DNA of 55,468 nt from RYN-124 sp033851845. GTDB lineage: Bacteria > Actinomycetota > Actinomycetes > Mycobacteriales > SCTD01. Where the stretch lies: the NCBI GenBank assembly GCA_033851845.1, contig JAWWOH010000015.1:1-55468 (forward strand), in the 5' to 3' direction. Positions 34,623-42,941 of this stretch are shown in pieces. The translations under genes were made by a program, and so were the position numbers. A model generated the notes under the pieces. That model saw nothing but the letters and a program-made list of their open reading frames with translations. It was not told the DNA's origin and did no database searches. Within the stretch, counting starts at the first letter, position 1. Every line of letters begins with the position of its first letter.

Positions 34623-34924
34623 TATGACTCCAGCTTCACGAGGACGTCGTCGCCCTCGACGGTGACGGGGTAGGTGGCGACGGGCTTCGTCGCGGGCAGG
34701 CCGGTTGGCATGCCGGTGCGCAGGTCGAACCGCGACCCGTGCAGCCAGCACTCGACGGTGCCGTCCTCGACATCGCCCTCGGAGAGGGAGACGTCGGCGT
34801 GCGAGCAGATGTCGGAGACCGCGAAGACCTCGCCCTGGCTGCGGGCGATGCAGATCGGCTTGCCGTCGAGCTCGACGCGCAACGCGCCCTCCTCGGGCAG
34901 CTCCGACAACGAACACGCCCTCAT
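34622..34924 (-). CDS. Rieske [2Fe-2S] ferredoxin-like protein of the suf operon
   Basis: Seen: 100 residues with a single Rieske motif: Cys40-x-His42 in DICSHADVSLSEG and Cys59-x2-His62 in VECWLHG. No other domain. Known: non-heme-type Rieske ferredoxins are found in this position in many actinobacterial suf operons; they carry electrons but their role in assembly is not settled. ATG at 34924 overlaps sufD by 4 bp; sufC follows with a 1-base overlap. Confidence 0.92.
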   Translation of the reverse strand: MRACSLSELPEEGALRVELDGKPICIARSQGEVFAVSDICSHADVSLSEGDVEDGTVECWLHGSRFDLRTGMPTGLPATKPVATYPVTVEGDDVLVKLES

Positions 34925-36156
34925 GCGCTTGCGGTCCTCTCCAGCTCGGCCTCGATGGCGGCGAGCAGCCGGTCCTCGAGCGTGGGTACGCCGATGCGCT
35001 GCAGCACCTCGGCGAAGAAGCCGCGCACGACCATGCGGCGCGCCTCGTCTGCCGGGATGCCGCGGGCCTGCAGGTAGAACAGCTGCTCGTCGTCGAACCG
35101 GCCGGTCGCACTCGCGTGTCCGGCGCCGACGATCTCGCCGGTCTCGATCTCGAGGTTGGGCACGGAGTCCGCGCGGGCCTCCGGGGTGAGCAGCAGGTTT
35201 CGGTTGAGCTCGTAGGTGTCGGTGCCCGTTGCGGCTGCCCGGATCATCACGTCGCCGACCCACACCGTGTGCGCGGCGTCGCCCTGCAGCGCCCCCTTGT
35301 ACGTGACGCGACTGCGGCAGTTGGGCATCGCGTGGTCGATGAAGAGCCGGTGCTCGAGGTGCTGGGCGGCGTCGGCGAAGTAGAGGCCGAGGAGCTCGGC
35401 GTCGCCGCCAGGCCCGGCGTACTCCACGGTCTTGACAAGGCGTACGACGTCGCCGCCCAACGTGACGTCAAGGCTACGAATCTTGGCGTCGCGGCCGACG
35501 CGGATGCCGACATGCGCCGAGTGCAGCGTCGTGCGCTCCCACTCCTGCACGCTGATGAGGTCGGCGACGGCGCTGTCGCCGACGAGGACGCTGACGCAGG
35601 CGGCGTACCGCGCATCTCCGGAGTGCTCGAGGATCACCGTTGACTTTGAGAACGGGCCGAGGTCGAGGACGACGTGGCCCCAGACGACATCGGTCTCACC
35701 GGTGCCGGACAGGTGCAGGACGATCGGCTCGTCGACGCGTGCTTCGGCCGGCACGAGGACGACGACCGCACCGTTGGCGCGCGACATGGCCAGGGCAGAG
35801 AGCCGGTCGACCGGAGTCGGCACGGTGTCAAGAAGCGGGTCGCCAGCAGCGGCCTCGCGCAACGTGACGCCCTCGGGCAGCTCGGTCTTCCACTGCAGCC
35901 GGGCGTCGGATGGCGCGCCGTCGAGCAGCGGACGGACGCGATCAAGCGGCGTGAAGCGCCACTCCTCCTCGCGCCCGGTGATGACCGGGAACGCGTCGGG
36001 GTCCCGCGACGTCATCCGTTCTGGGCGCACGTCGGCCGGCGCGCGCGGCGTCGACGGCTTGACGTTGGTCGCAATCGAGCCGTCGGTGATGCCGCCGGTC
36101 TCCCGCAGCGCCTCCCGCTCGCTCGCGATGACGTCGGCGATGTTGCTGCTAGCCAA
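34921..36156 (-). CDS. sufD: Fe-S assembly scaffold protein SufD
   Basis: Seen: 411 residues. Variable helical N-terminus, EEEWRFTPLDRVRPLL, then the parallel beta-helix of the SufBD core (LVPAEARVDEPIVLHLSG, SRVTYKGALQGDAAHTVWVG, YELNRNLLLTPEARADSVPNLEI) and the C-terminal RFDDEQLFYLQARGIPADEARRMVVRGFF. Known: SufD pairs with SufB on the SufC ATPase. ATG at 36156 overlaps the sufB stop by 8 bp. Confidence 0.95.
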   Translation of the reverse strand: MASSNIADVIASEREALRETGGITDGSIATNVKPSTPRAPADVRPERMTSRDPDAFPVITGREEEWRFTPLDRVRPLLDGAPSDARLQWKTELPEGVTLREAAAGDPLLDTVPTPVDRLSALAMSRANGAVVVLVPAEARVDEPIVLHLSGTGETDVVWGHVVLDLGPFSKSTVILEHSGDARYAACVSVLVGDSAVADLISVQEWERTTLHSAHVGIRVGRDAKIRSLDVTLGGDVVRLVKTVEYAGPGGDAELLGLYFADAAQHLEHRLFIDHAMPNCRSRVTYKGALQGDAAHTVWVGDVMIRAAATGTDTYELNRNLLLTPEARADSVPNLEIETGEIVGAGHASATGRFDDEQLFYLQARGIPADEARRMVVRGFFAEVLQRIGVPTLEDRLLAAIEAELERTASA

Positions 36157-38638
36157 CGGAGCCCTCCATCTGGAGCTCGATGAGTCGGTTGAGCTCCAGC
36201 GCGTACTCCATCGGCAGCTCGCGGGCGATCGGCTCGACGAAGCCGCGGACGACCATCGCCATCGCCTCGTCCTCGGCCAGGCCGCGGCTCATCAGGTAGA
36301 AGAGCTGGTCCTCGCCGACCTTGCTGACCGTCGCCTCGTGACCCATCGACACGTCGTCCTCGCGGACGTCGACGTACGGGTAGGTGTCGCTGCGGCTGAT
36401 CGTGTCGACGAGCAGCGCGTCGCACTTCACGTTGGCCTTGCTGCCGTGCGCGCCCTCCTGCACCTGGACCAGACCGCGGTACGACGTGCGTCCGCCGCCG
36501 CGGGCGACCGACTTGCTCACGATGTTGGACGTCGTGTTGGGTGCGGCGTGGACCATCTTCGCGCCGGCGTCCTGGTGCTGACCCGCCCCCGCAAACGCGA
36601 CGCTCAGAGTCTCACCGCTGGCCCGCTCACCGAGCAGGTAGCAGGCCGGGTACTTCATCGTGAGCTTCGAGCCTAAATTACCGTCGATCCATTCCATCCG
36701 GCCGCCCTCGTGCACCGCTGTGCGCTTGGTGACGAGGTTGTAGACGTTGTTGGACCAGTTCTGGATCGTCGTGTAGCGCACATGCGCGTCCTTCTTCACG
36801 ATGATCTCGACGACCGCGCTGTGCAGGCTGTCGCTGCTGTAGATCGGCGCGGTGCAGTTGTGCACCGCGAACCCGTGCGCGAGGTAGCTGTCCGGTGCCT
36901 CGACGTCCAGGTTGTAGACGGGCTCGTCGATCTGCTCGATCGCACGCTTCTTGATAGGCACGAGGAAATAGGGACCGGCGTCGCGGACCTGACGCGGACC
37001 GCTACCGCCCTCGGTCCACTGGACCTGCCAGAGGTCCTGCCGCATGACCTGACGCCCGAGGATCTCGCCTGGGCCGGCCGGCCGGCGCAGCTCGATGGTC
37101 GCGAACGTGCCGAGTCGCGCCAGGATGGCCTGCAGCTGCAGTGCCCACATGCGTGATGTGGTGTGGACGCGGGTCCAGTCGCCACCGCCGCGACGGATGC
37201 GGTTGCCGTCACCGTTGACGTAGGTCGTGACGAGCTCGGCCAGCAGGAGCGGGTTCTGACCCATGACCTCTGCCGACAGCACCTTCTTCGACGAGCCGGT
37301 GCCAACGTGGTCGAGCATCGCGCGGTAGCCGGCCTTCGTGTAAACGAGGACGCGGGCCGAGTGCTTGTGCTCCTCGATGAGCACCGAGCTCTTTGCATCC
37401 CACAGGCTCTTGCAGAGCTGCTGGACCTCCTCGACGTAGTCCACCTCGTCCATGTGGAACGAGAAGACGAGCGACTCGCAGCCATTCGTGAGCGCCGCAT
37501 TGCCCTCGGCGAGGTAGTAGCCGGCGAGGCGGAGGAAGTCCTCAGACATGATTGTGCGGGCCGGCACGGGCTGCGGCTTCGGGAAGACGAGGAAGTCGCC
37601 TTCGTGCACGTCCTTGGCCGGCACCCACTGTGGCGTACCCGCCTTCAGTCGGGCGGAGTCGACCTCGGGCTGCCAGTTGTTGCGCGGAGCGCGCGCAACA
37701 AGAGCCTCGCTGCGCGGGATGACCAGCAACGGGTGTTCACCGGTTACCTCAAAGCTGTTACCCGGCGAGAGCGGCGTGAAGGAGAAGAGCTCGCCGCGGA
37801 AGTCGCGCATCTGCGTCGCCTGCACGCGGTGCGGCTCGCCGTCGTCCGAGAGCACGAAGTCGCCGACCTCGATCTCCTCGATCGCCTTCCAGGAGCCATC
37901 CGACATCGCGATCAGCTGGCCAGCAGTGAGACAGCCTTCGACGTAGTGCACCGACGAGCCCTCGTCGGCGATGATCAGCGTCCGCTCGAACTGGCCCATG
38001 TTCTCCGTGTTGATGCGGAAGTAGGCCTGCAGCGGGATGTCGACCTTCACGCCAGGCGGCACATAGATGAACGAGCCGCCAGACCACACAGCGGTGTTCA
38101 GCGCAGCGAACTTGTTGTCGCCGACCGGGATGACCGATCCGAAGTACTCACGGAACATCTCCGGCTGCTCGCGCAGCGCGGTGTCGGTGTCGAGGAAGAG
38201 CACGCCCTTGTCCTCGAGGTCCTGCCGGATCGAGTGATAGACGACCTCCGACTCGTACTGCGCCGCGACACCCGCGACGAGGCGCTGCTTCTCCGCCTCG
38301 GGGATGCCGAGCTTGTCGTAGGTGTTCTTGATGTCGGCCGGCAAGTCTTCCCAGGTCGCTGCCTGCTTCTCGCTGGATCGCACGAAGTACTTGATGTTGT
38401 CGAAGTCGATCCCCGACAGATCACCGCCCCACGTGGGCATCGGCTTCTTGGTGAACAGCTTCAGGCCCTTGAGCCGCAACGCCAGCATCCACTCCGGCTC
38501 GTCCTTCTTCGCCGAGATGTCACGGACGACCTCTTCGGACAGCCCGCGCTTGGCGGCCTGTCCGGCGACGTCGGAGTCGGCCCAGCCGAACTTGTAGTTG
38601 CCAAGTCCTTCGAGCTGGTCGGTGTTGGTCGTCGTCAC
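36149..38638 (-). CDS. sufB: Fe-S assembly scaffold SufB, interrupted by an intein
   Basis: Seen: 829 residues in one open frame. Residues 1-235 and 595-829 are SufB (YFVRSSEKQAATWEDLP, GGSFIYVPPGVKVDIP; then CTAPIYSSDSLHSAVVEI and RGLAEDEAMAMVVRGF). Between them lie 359 residues that belong to no SufB: an intein at VEG/CTAP. Without it the host protein is 470 residues, the normal length. Known: SufB carries cluster assembly together with SufC and SufD; mycobacterial SufB also bears inteins. GTG at 38638 overlaps the sufR stop by 4 bp. Function requires protein splicing, which leaves Cys595 as the first C-extein residue. Confidence 0.97.
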   Translation of the reverse strand: MTTTNTDQLEGLGNYKFGWADSDVAGQAAKRGLSEEVVRDISAKKDEPEWMLALRLKGLKLFTKKPMPTWGGDLSGIDFDNIKYFVRSSEKQAATWEDLPADIKNTYDKLGIPEAEKQRLVAGVAAQYESEVVYHSIRQDLEDKGVLFLDTDTALREQPEMFREYFGSVIPVGDNKFAALNTAVWSGGSFIYVPPGVKVDIPLQAYFRINTENMGQFERTLIIADEGSSVHYVEGCLTAGQLIAMSDGSWKAIEEIEVGDFVLSDDGEPHRVQATQMRDFRGELFSFTPLSPGNSFEVTGEHPLLVIPRSEALVARAPRNNWQPEVDSARLKAGTPQWVPAKDVHEGDFLVFPKPQPVPARTIMSEDFLRLAGYYLAEGNAALTNGCESLVFSFHMDEVDYVEEVQQLCKSLWDAKSSVLIEEHKHSARVLVYTKAGYRAMLDHVGTGSSKKVLSAEVMGQNPLLLAELVTTYVNGDGNRIRRGGGDWTRVHTTSRMWALQLQAILARLGTFATIELRRPAGPGEILGRQVMRQDLWQVQWTEGGSGPRQVRDAGPYFLVPIKKRAIEQIDEPVYNLDVEAPDSYLAHGFAVHNCTAPIYSSDSLHSAVVEIIVKKDAHVRYTTIQNWSNNVYNLVTKRTAVHEGGRMEWIDGNLGSKLTMKYPACYLLGERASGETLSVAFAGAGQHQDAGAKMVHAAPNTTSNIVSKSVARGGGRTSYRGLVQVQEGAHGSKANVKCDALLVDTISRSDTYPYVDVREDDVSMGHEATVSKVGEDQLFYLMSRGLAEDEAMAMVVRGFVEPIARELPMEYALELNRLIELQMEGSVG
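36857..37933 (-). mobile_element. SufB intein with LAGLIDADG-type homing endonuclease region
   Basis: Seen: 359 codons from Cys1 (CLTAGQLIAMSDG, block A) to His-Asn (FAVHN, block G), followed by Cys+1. Block B is VTGEHPLLV (Thr-x2-His type). Two dodecapeptide-like motifs, FLRLAGYYLAEGNA (about 133) and LLLAELVTTYVNGDGN (about 229), each keep an acidic residue (Glu, Asp). Block F VYNLDVEAPDSYLAHG. Known: these blocks define a class 1 splicing intein with a nested LAGLIDADG endonuclease. Codon use looks like the host gene, so it is not a very recent arrival. Length equals that which I recall for the M. tuberculosis SufB intein. Confidence 0.95.
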
Positions 38639-39288
38639 TGTGTTGCCTTCGCTGTAGATGTGACAGCAGGGATGAACGTCGTGCACACGCCGTCGCCGTG
38701 GGCGATGGTCGCGAGTCGCTGGACATGTACGCCGAGCAGCCGGCCGAGAGCGGCCGTCTCGGCATCACAGAGCTGAGGGAACTCAGTGGCCGCATGCTGC
38801 ACCGGGCAGTGGTGCTGGCAGAGCTGAATGCCCAGGCCCTGCTCGTGGATCGTCGCGGCGTAGCCGTCGGCAGACAGCGCCTCGGCGAGGGCGGCCGGCC
38901 GGTCCTCGGCCGTCGCGACCGACGCGAAGCGCTCCTCGAGGTCGGCAGCCCGGGTCTGCGCGAAGGCCTCCACCGCCTCGGTCCCCATGAACCGCAGCGC
39001 GCTGGTGGCCAGGTCGTCGTACGCGCTCGGCCCGGCGGCATGGCCGGCCTCGGTCAGGGCGTACAGCCGGGCAGGGCGCCCGCGCTTGACCTCGCGCAGC
39101 CGCGGCGCACGGGTCGTGATGGTGCCGTCCGCGAGCAGCGCGTCGAGGTGCCGGCGTACGGCAGCGACGGTCAGGCCGGTGCGCTCGGCGAGCGTGGCCG
39201 CGGTGCTCGGCCCCAGGTCGAGCAGCAGCGTGCGAACCCGATCCCGGGTCCGCCCATCCGTGCTCGGGGGCGCGCTCACGCTTTTCAC
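38635..39288 (-). CDS. sufR: SufR-like Fe-S-sensing transcriptional repressor
   Basis: Seen: 217 residues. Winged HTH (TAATLAERTGLTVAAVRRHLDALLADG, about 30-55, with a basic wing), middle helical region, and a C-terminal Cys set Cys157-x3-Cys161-x12-Cys174 plus Cys202. Known: SufR uses three Cys to hold a [4Fe-4S] cluster and represses suf when the cluster is present. GTG at 39288 fits the frame; GTG at 39279 is the alternative. First gene of the suf operon, its stop overlapping sufB by 4 bp. A tiny open frame (Met-Leu-Leu) overlaps its start. Confidence 0.92.
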   Translation of the reverse strand: MKSVSAPPSTDGRTRDRVRTLLLDLGPSTAATLAERTGLTVAAVRRHLDALLADGTITTRAPRLREVKRGRPARLYALTEAGHAAGPSAYDDLATSALRFMGTEAVEAFAQTRAADLEERFASVATAEDRPAALAEALSADGYAATIHEQGLGIQLCQHHCPVQHAATEFPQLCDAETAALGRLLGVHVQRLATIAHGDGVCTTFIPAVTSTAKATQ

Positions 39289-39360
39289 AACAACATTGTC
39301 GCCTAATTCCTCCCGGACGTCGAACCCGGGTCCCCCACCGGCGTGCCTAGGGTTGGCGGC
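39289..39360. promoter_or_regulatory. Divergent promoter region of suf operon and ABC-2 transporter
   Basis: Seen: 72 bp separating the sufR start (minus) from the ABC ATPase start (plus). On the minus strand a strong GGGAGG (39309-39314) lies 20 nt before the sufR GTG, but only 12 nt before an ATG-TTG-TTG-TGA mini-frame (39285-39296) whose stop overlaps the sufR start. An imperfect ACAA-n5-TTGT repeat overlaps the same spot. Inferred: promoter plus operator for SufR autoregulation; no -35/-10 boxes could be assigned with confidence. Confidence 0.5.
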
Positions 39361-40245
39361 ATGGCCTCCCCCGCGCTCGAGGTCCAGGGGCTGGTCAAGC
39401 GCTACGGCGGCCGGGCCGTGGTCGACGGACTGTCCTTGAGCGTGCAATCGGCCACCGTCCTGGCGCTTCTCGGCCCGAACGGGGCCGGCAAGACCACGAC
39501 CGTGGAGATCTGCGAGGGCTTCCGCCGCCCCGACGAGGGCACCGTCCGGGTCCTCGGGCTCGACCCCCGCGACCGCGCCCTCCGCCCGCGGGTGGGCGTC
39601 ATGCCGCAGTCGGGCGGCGCCTACCCGGGGTTGCGCTGCGAGGAGATGATGCGGCTTGTCGCGTCGTACGCCGCGCACCCCCTCGACCCCGCCGCGCTGC
39701 TCGAGCGACTGGCACTGACCGACGTGCGGCGGACGGCGTACCGACGCCTGTCGGGCGGCCAGCAGCAGCGGCTCTCGCTCGCCCTCGCGATCGTCGGCCG
39801 ACCCGAGCTGGTGTTCCTCGACGAACCGACCGCCGGCCTCGACCCGCAAGCGCGGCTCGCCACCTGGGACCTCATCGAGGCGCTGCGCCGCGACGGCGTG
39901 ACGGTCGTCCTCACCACGCACCTGCTCGACGAAGCGGAGCGGCTGGCCGACGACGTGGTCGTCATCGACCACGGCCGGGTCGTCGGGGCGGGCAGCGTGT
40001 CGGAGCTGACGCGGGCCCAGGGCGAGCTGCGCTTTCGGGCGACCCCCGGGCTGGACCTCACCGGGCTGGCCGGCGCGCGCGAGGAGCGGCCCGGCCAGTA
40101 CGTCGTCGCCGGCCGCGTCGATCCGCAGCTCGTCGCGGACGTCACCGCCTGGTGCGCACGTCAGGGCGTCATGGCCGAGGGGCTGCGCAGCCGGTCGCTC
40201 GAGGACGTCTTCCTGGACCTCACCGGACGCGAGGCCCGCACATGA
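39361..40245 (+). CDS. ABC transporter ATP-binding protein (ABC-2 export type)
   Basis: Seen: 294 residues: Walker A GPNGAGKTTT (about 38-47), signature RLSGGQQQRLSLAL, Walker B LVFLDEPTAGLDPQ, switch LTTHLLDEAE, and a C-terminal domain of about 80 residues typical of DrrA-type ATPases. Known: these pair with ABC-2 permeases to export drugs or lipids. ATG at 39361. Next to the suf operon in many actinobacteria, where it has been seen together with heme-synthesis genes, but the substrate is unproven. Confidence 0.93.
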   Translation: MASPALEVQGLVKRYGGRAVVDGLSLSVQSATVLALLGPNGAGKTTTVEICEGFRRPDEGTVRVLGLDPRDRALRPRVGVMPQSGGAYPGLRCEEMMRLVASYAAHPLDPAALLERLALTDVRRTAYRRLSGGQQQRLSLALAIVGRPELVFLDEPTAGLDPQARLATWDLIEALRRDGVTVVLTTHLLDEAERLADDVVVIDHGRVVGAGSVSELTRAQGELRFRATPGLDLTGLAGAREERPGQYVVAGRVDPQLVADVTAWCARQGVMAEGLRSRSLEDVFLDLTGREART

Positions 40246-41018
40246 CGACCTGGGCCCCGGGTGCGCTGACGCCGCGGCCGGACGCGGCACCGTTCCCGCG
40301 GATGCTCGCCGCCCAGGCGCGGGCCGAGCTGACGCTGCTCCTGCGCAACGGCGAGCAGATCCTGCTGACGCTGGTGATCCCGCTGGGTCTGCTCGTCGTG
40401 CTGAGCAAGGCGTCCTTCGTGACGGTGCCGACCGGCGGCGACCGCATCGGCTTCTTCGTGCCGGGCGTGATGGCGCTCGCGGTGATGTCGACGGCGTTCA
40501 CCGGGCAGGCGATCGGCGTCGGCTTCGAAAGGCAGTACGGCGTTCTCAAGCGGCTCGGCGCGACGCCGCTGCCTCGCTCCGTCCTGCTCGGCGCCAAGAC
40601 CCTCGCCGTGCTGGCGGTGGAGGTGGTGCAGCTGACGCTGATCGCCCTCGTCGGCAAGCTGCTGGGTTGGCACCCGCACGGCTCGGTCCTGTCAGTCCTG
40701 CTCCTGGTGGCGCTCGGCACCGCAGCCTTCAGCGGCCTTGGGCTGCTGCTCGGCGGGACCCTGCGCGGGCTGACGTCGCTCGCGGCCGCCAACCTGCTGT
40801 GGTTCCTGCTCCTGATCCTCGGCGGCGTCCTGTTCCCGCTCACGCACTTCGGCGGAACGGAGCCGGTCGTGCGCCTGCTCCCGACGGCTGCGCTGGCGCA
40901 CGGCCTGCGCGAAGCCCTCCAGCACGGTGCGACCCTGCCGGCGCGTGACCTGCTCGCCCTCGCGGCCTGGGCGACCGCCACCCTCACCGCGGCGGCGCGC
41001 TGGTTCCGCTGGGACTGA
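40242..41018 (+). CDS. ABC-2 type permease
   Basis: Seen: 258 residues with six hydrophobic segments (first about 38-55, then 70-90, 115-145, 150-172, 180-198 and 225-245) and the short GFERQYGVLKRLGATPLPRS coupling helix between helices 2 and 3. ATG at 40242 overlaps the stop of the ATPase gene (ATGA), so it is the same operon. Known: ABC-2 permeases form the membrane channel for the ATPase partner. Convergent with the secreted hydrolase gene, stops 1 bp apart. Cargo unknown. Confidence 0.92.
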   Translation: MTTWAPGALTPRPDAAPFPRMLAAQARAELTLLLRNGEQILLTLVIPLGLLVVLSKASFVTVPTGGDRIGFFVPGVMALAVMSTAFTGQAIGVGFERQYGVLKRLGATPLPRSVLLGAKTLAVLAVEVVQLTLIALVGKLLGWHPHGSVLSVLLLVALGTAAFSGLGLLLGGTLRGLTSLAAANLLWFLLLILGGVLFPLTHFGGTEPVVRLLPTAALAHGLREALQHGATLPARDLLALAAWATATLTAAARWFRWD

Positions 41019-41019
41019 C

Positions 41020-42906
41020 CTACGGCGCGAAGCCGACGTACAGCCTCGAGGCCGTCTGCCCGCCGAAGTAGATCGTGTCGAGGCCGCCGCCGTTCGCCTC
41101 GCCCGTCAGCGTCGACGCCGTGTCGAGCCGGTGCGGGCTGTCGCCGCTCATCACGACAACCCGCAGCCGGTGCCCGGGCAGCAGCTGCGTCGTCGTCGGG
41201 AAGATCTCGATCTGCAGGTCGTAGATCTGGTTGGGCTGCAACGGCTTGGACGACGCGTAGGTGAACGGGTGCCAAGGCACGGTGATCTGACCGCCGGCGT
41301 ACTGCGAGCAGAACTCCACCCGGACGCCGCACGGCGTCGCCGTCACCTCGCGCTGCGACGCAACGAGCGACCCGCCGGTGATGCTGTCCGCCGTGCCCTC
41401 GGGCGACACGTCCGTCACGACCGCGGTCAGCGACGTGTCCGACGCCTTGCTCGCGGTGTAGAGATGCAGGTTCATCGGACCCGACAGCGTCACGGCCTTC
41501 TTCACCGGCGCGGTCGTGAAGGTCAGCGCCTGCTCCTCGTTCTGGTTGTTGGTGTTCTCGCAGTACGTCGGGGTCGGATCCGCTGTCTGGTTGAGGCCCG
41601 CCGACCACTGGAAGCTCTGCCGCGAGCACACGTCGTTGGCCGGCAACCAGGGGAGCAGCGAGCTGCCCGGTTTCGGGGCCGCCGTGGCAAGGGAGCCGTC
41701 ATTGAGGGAACCGGCGCCGGAGTGGGCGGCGTCCGGCGTCAGGTAGAGGCTCGAGTAGCGGGTGCCGGCCATCGGGAACGACGGGTTCTGCACCCACTTG
41801 TTCTTGCCGAGCATGTAGGTCTCGACGTTCGGCGTCTTCTCGATGCCGTTGTTCTTGTGCTTGAGCCAGTGGTCGAACCACGCGAGCGCCAGGTCGTGCA
41901 CCGACGGGATCTTGTGGCCGGACGTGTCGACGGCCGGCAGGTCACCGGGGTTGCCGCCGGCGCTGGCCGCGACGTGGTACCAGGGACCGATCAGCAGCTT
42001 CTTCTGCGTCGACGGCAGACGCAGCGCGTTGTAGAGCAGCGGCTCGCCGCGCTGGAAGATGTCCCAGCTGCCGCCGACGATGAACGTCGGGACGTGCACG
42101 TTGGCGATCCGGTCGATGGGCGAGCGCAGCCGCTGCTCGGCGCTGTCGTAGGCGCCGTCCGGGTAGTTGCACGTCGGTCCGCCGTTCGACGTCGCCTGGC
42201 ACAGCTCGTGCTGGTAGGAGCCGAGCAGGTTGCCGGCCAGCACCGGCGCCTGGAACTGCGCGGCGTCCATCAGGTGCTGCGACTCTGTGTTGAGGGCCAG
42301 CTTCGGGTCGCTCTGCGCGTAGTCCGGCGGCGCGATGCTCAGCGAGGTCGTCAGCGCGTACCACCACGACATGAAGCTCGAGTCCCATGCACCGCCGCTC
42401 CACGTCACGTCCCGATAGGAGTCGGACATCGGCACGATCGGGAACATCGCCTTGATGGCGTCGGTCCCCGGCTGCTCGGCAGTGAAGAGCTGGTTGATGG
42501 CCATGTACGACGCACCGAACGTCCCGATGGTGCCGTTGGACCACTTCTGCTTGGTGATCCACCGCACGACCTCTGCGCCGTCGAGCTGCTCGCGCGCACC
42601 GAAGACGTTCCAGTAGCCGCCGCTCGACCCGGTGCCTCGCACGTCGGTGATGACCTCGGCGTAACCGTGCTGCACGAAGCCGTTCGGCGAGGTCGCCTTG
42701 CGGTACGGCGCCTGGTTCAGGATGGTCGGGCACGGACAGCCGTGGTCCGGGATGAACAGGTTCGCCGACAGGACCTCGCCGTCGCTCATCACGATCTGCA
42801 CGTCCTGGTGCAGCGTGTACGAGTCAGCCTGGGCGGCGCCGAGCACCGCGCTCGGGGCCGCTGCCGCGAGCATCGCCACCACGATCATCAATCGCAAGAT
42901 CCGCAT
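41020..42906 (-). CDS. Secreted CocE/NonD (S15) family hydrolase
   Basis: Seen: 628 residues. Signal peptide (ILRLMIVVAMLAAAAPSAVLGAAQA). S15-type alpha/beta core with the Ser motif GTFGASYMA (about residue 119), Asp region VPTFIVGGSWDIF and the His loop LIGPWYHVA. A C-terminal beta-jelly-roll (X-Pro dipeptidyl-peptidase C-terminal type) follows. Known: the family includes acylaminoacyl peptidases, cocaine and amide esterases. Start ATG at 42906. Inferred: an exported esterase or peptidase. Substrate unknown. Five or more Cys fit an extracytoplasmic protein. Confidence 0.9.
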   Translation of the reverse strand: MRILRLMIVVAMLAAAAPSAVLGAAQADSYTLHQDVQIVMSDGEVLSANLFIPDHGCPCPTILNQAPYRKATSPNGFVQHGYAEVITDVRGTGSSGGYWNVFGAREQLDGAEVVRWITKQKWSNGTIGTFGASYMAINQLFTAEQPGTDAIKAMFPIVPMSDSYRDVTWSGGAWDSSFMSWWYALTTSLSIAPPDYAQSDPKLALNTESQHLMDAAQFQAPVLAGNLLGSYQHELCQATSNGGPTCNYPDGAYDSAEQRLRSPIDRIANVHVPTFIVGGSWDIFQRGEPLLYNALRLPSTQKKLLIGPWYHVAASAGGNPGDLPAVDTSGHKIPSVHDLALAWFDHWLKHKNNGIEKTPNVETYMLGKNKWVQNPSFPMAGTRYSSLYLTPDAAHSGAGSLNDGSLATAAPKPGSSLLPWLPANDVCSRQSFQWSAGLNQTADPTPTYCENTNNQNEEQALTFTTAPVKKAVTLSGPMNLHLYTASKASDTSLTAVVTDVSPEGTADSITGGSLVASQREVTATPCGVRVEFCSQYAGGQITVPWHPFTYASSKPLQPNQIYDLQIEIFPTTTQLLPGHRLRVVVMSGDSPHRLDTASTLTGEANGGGLDTIYFGGQTASRLYVGFAP

Positions 42907-42941
42907 GCCGGGCACTTCGACGCGCGCATCCCGATGTCCTG

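Noticed and set aside
36149..38638. Reading the SufB insert as a fusion domain or an assembly error
   Set aside because: The insert begins with Cys, ends with His-Asn before Cys, contains intein blocks A, B, F and G, and leaves a normal-length SufB when removed.
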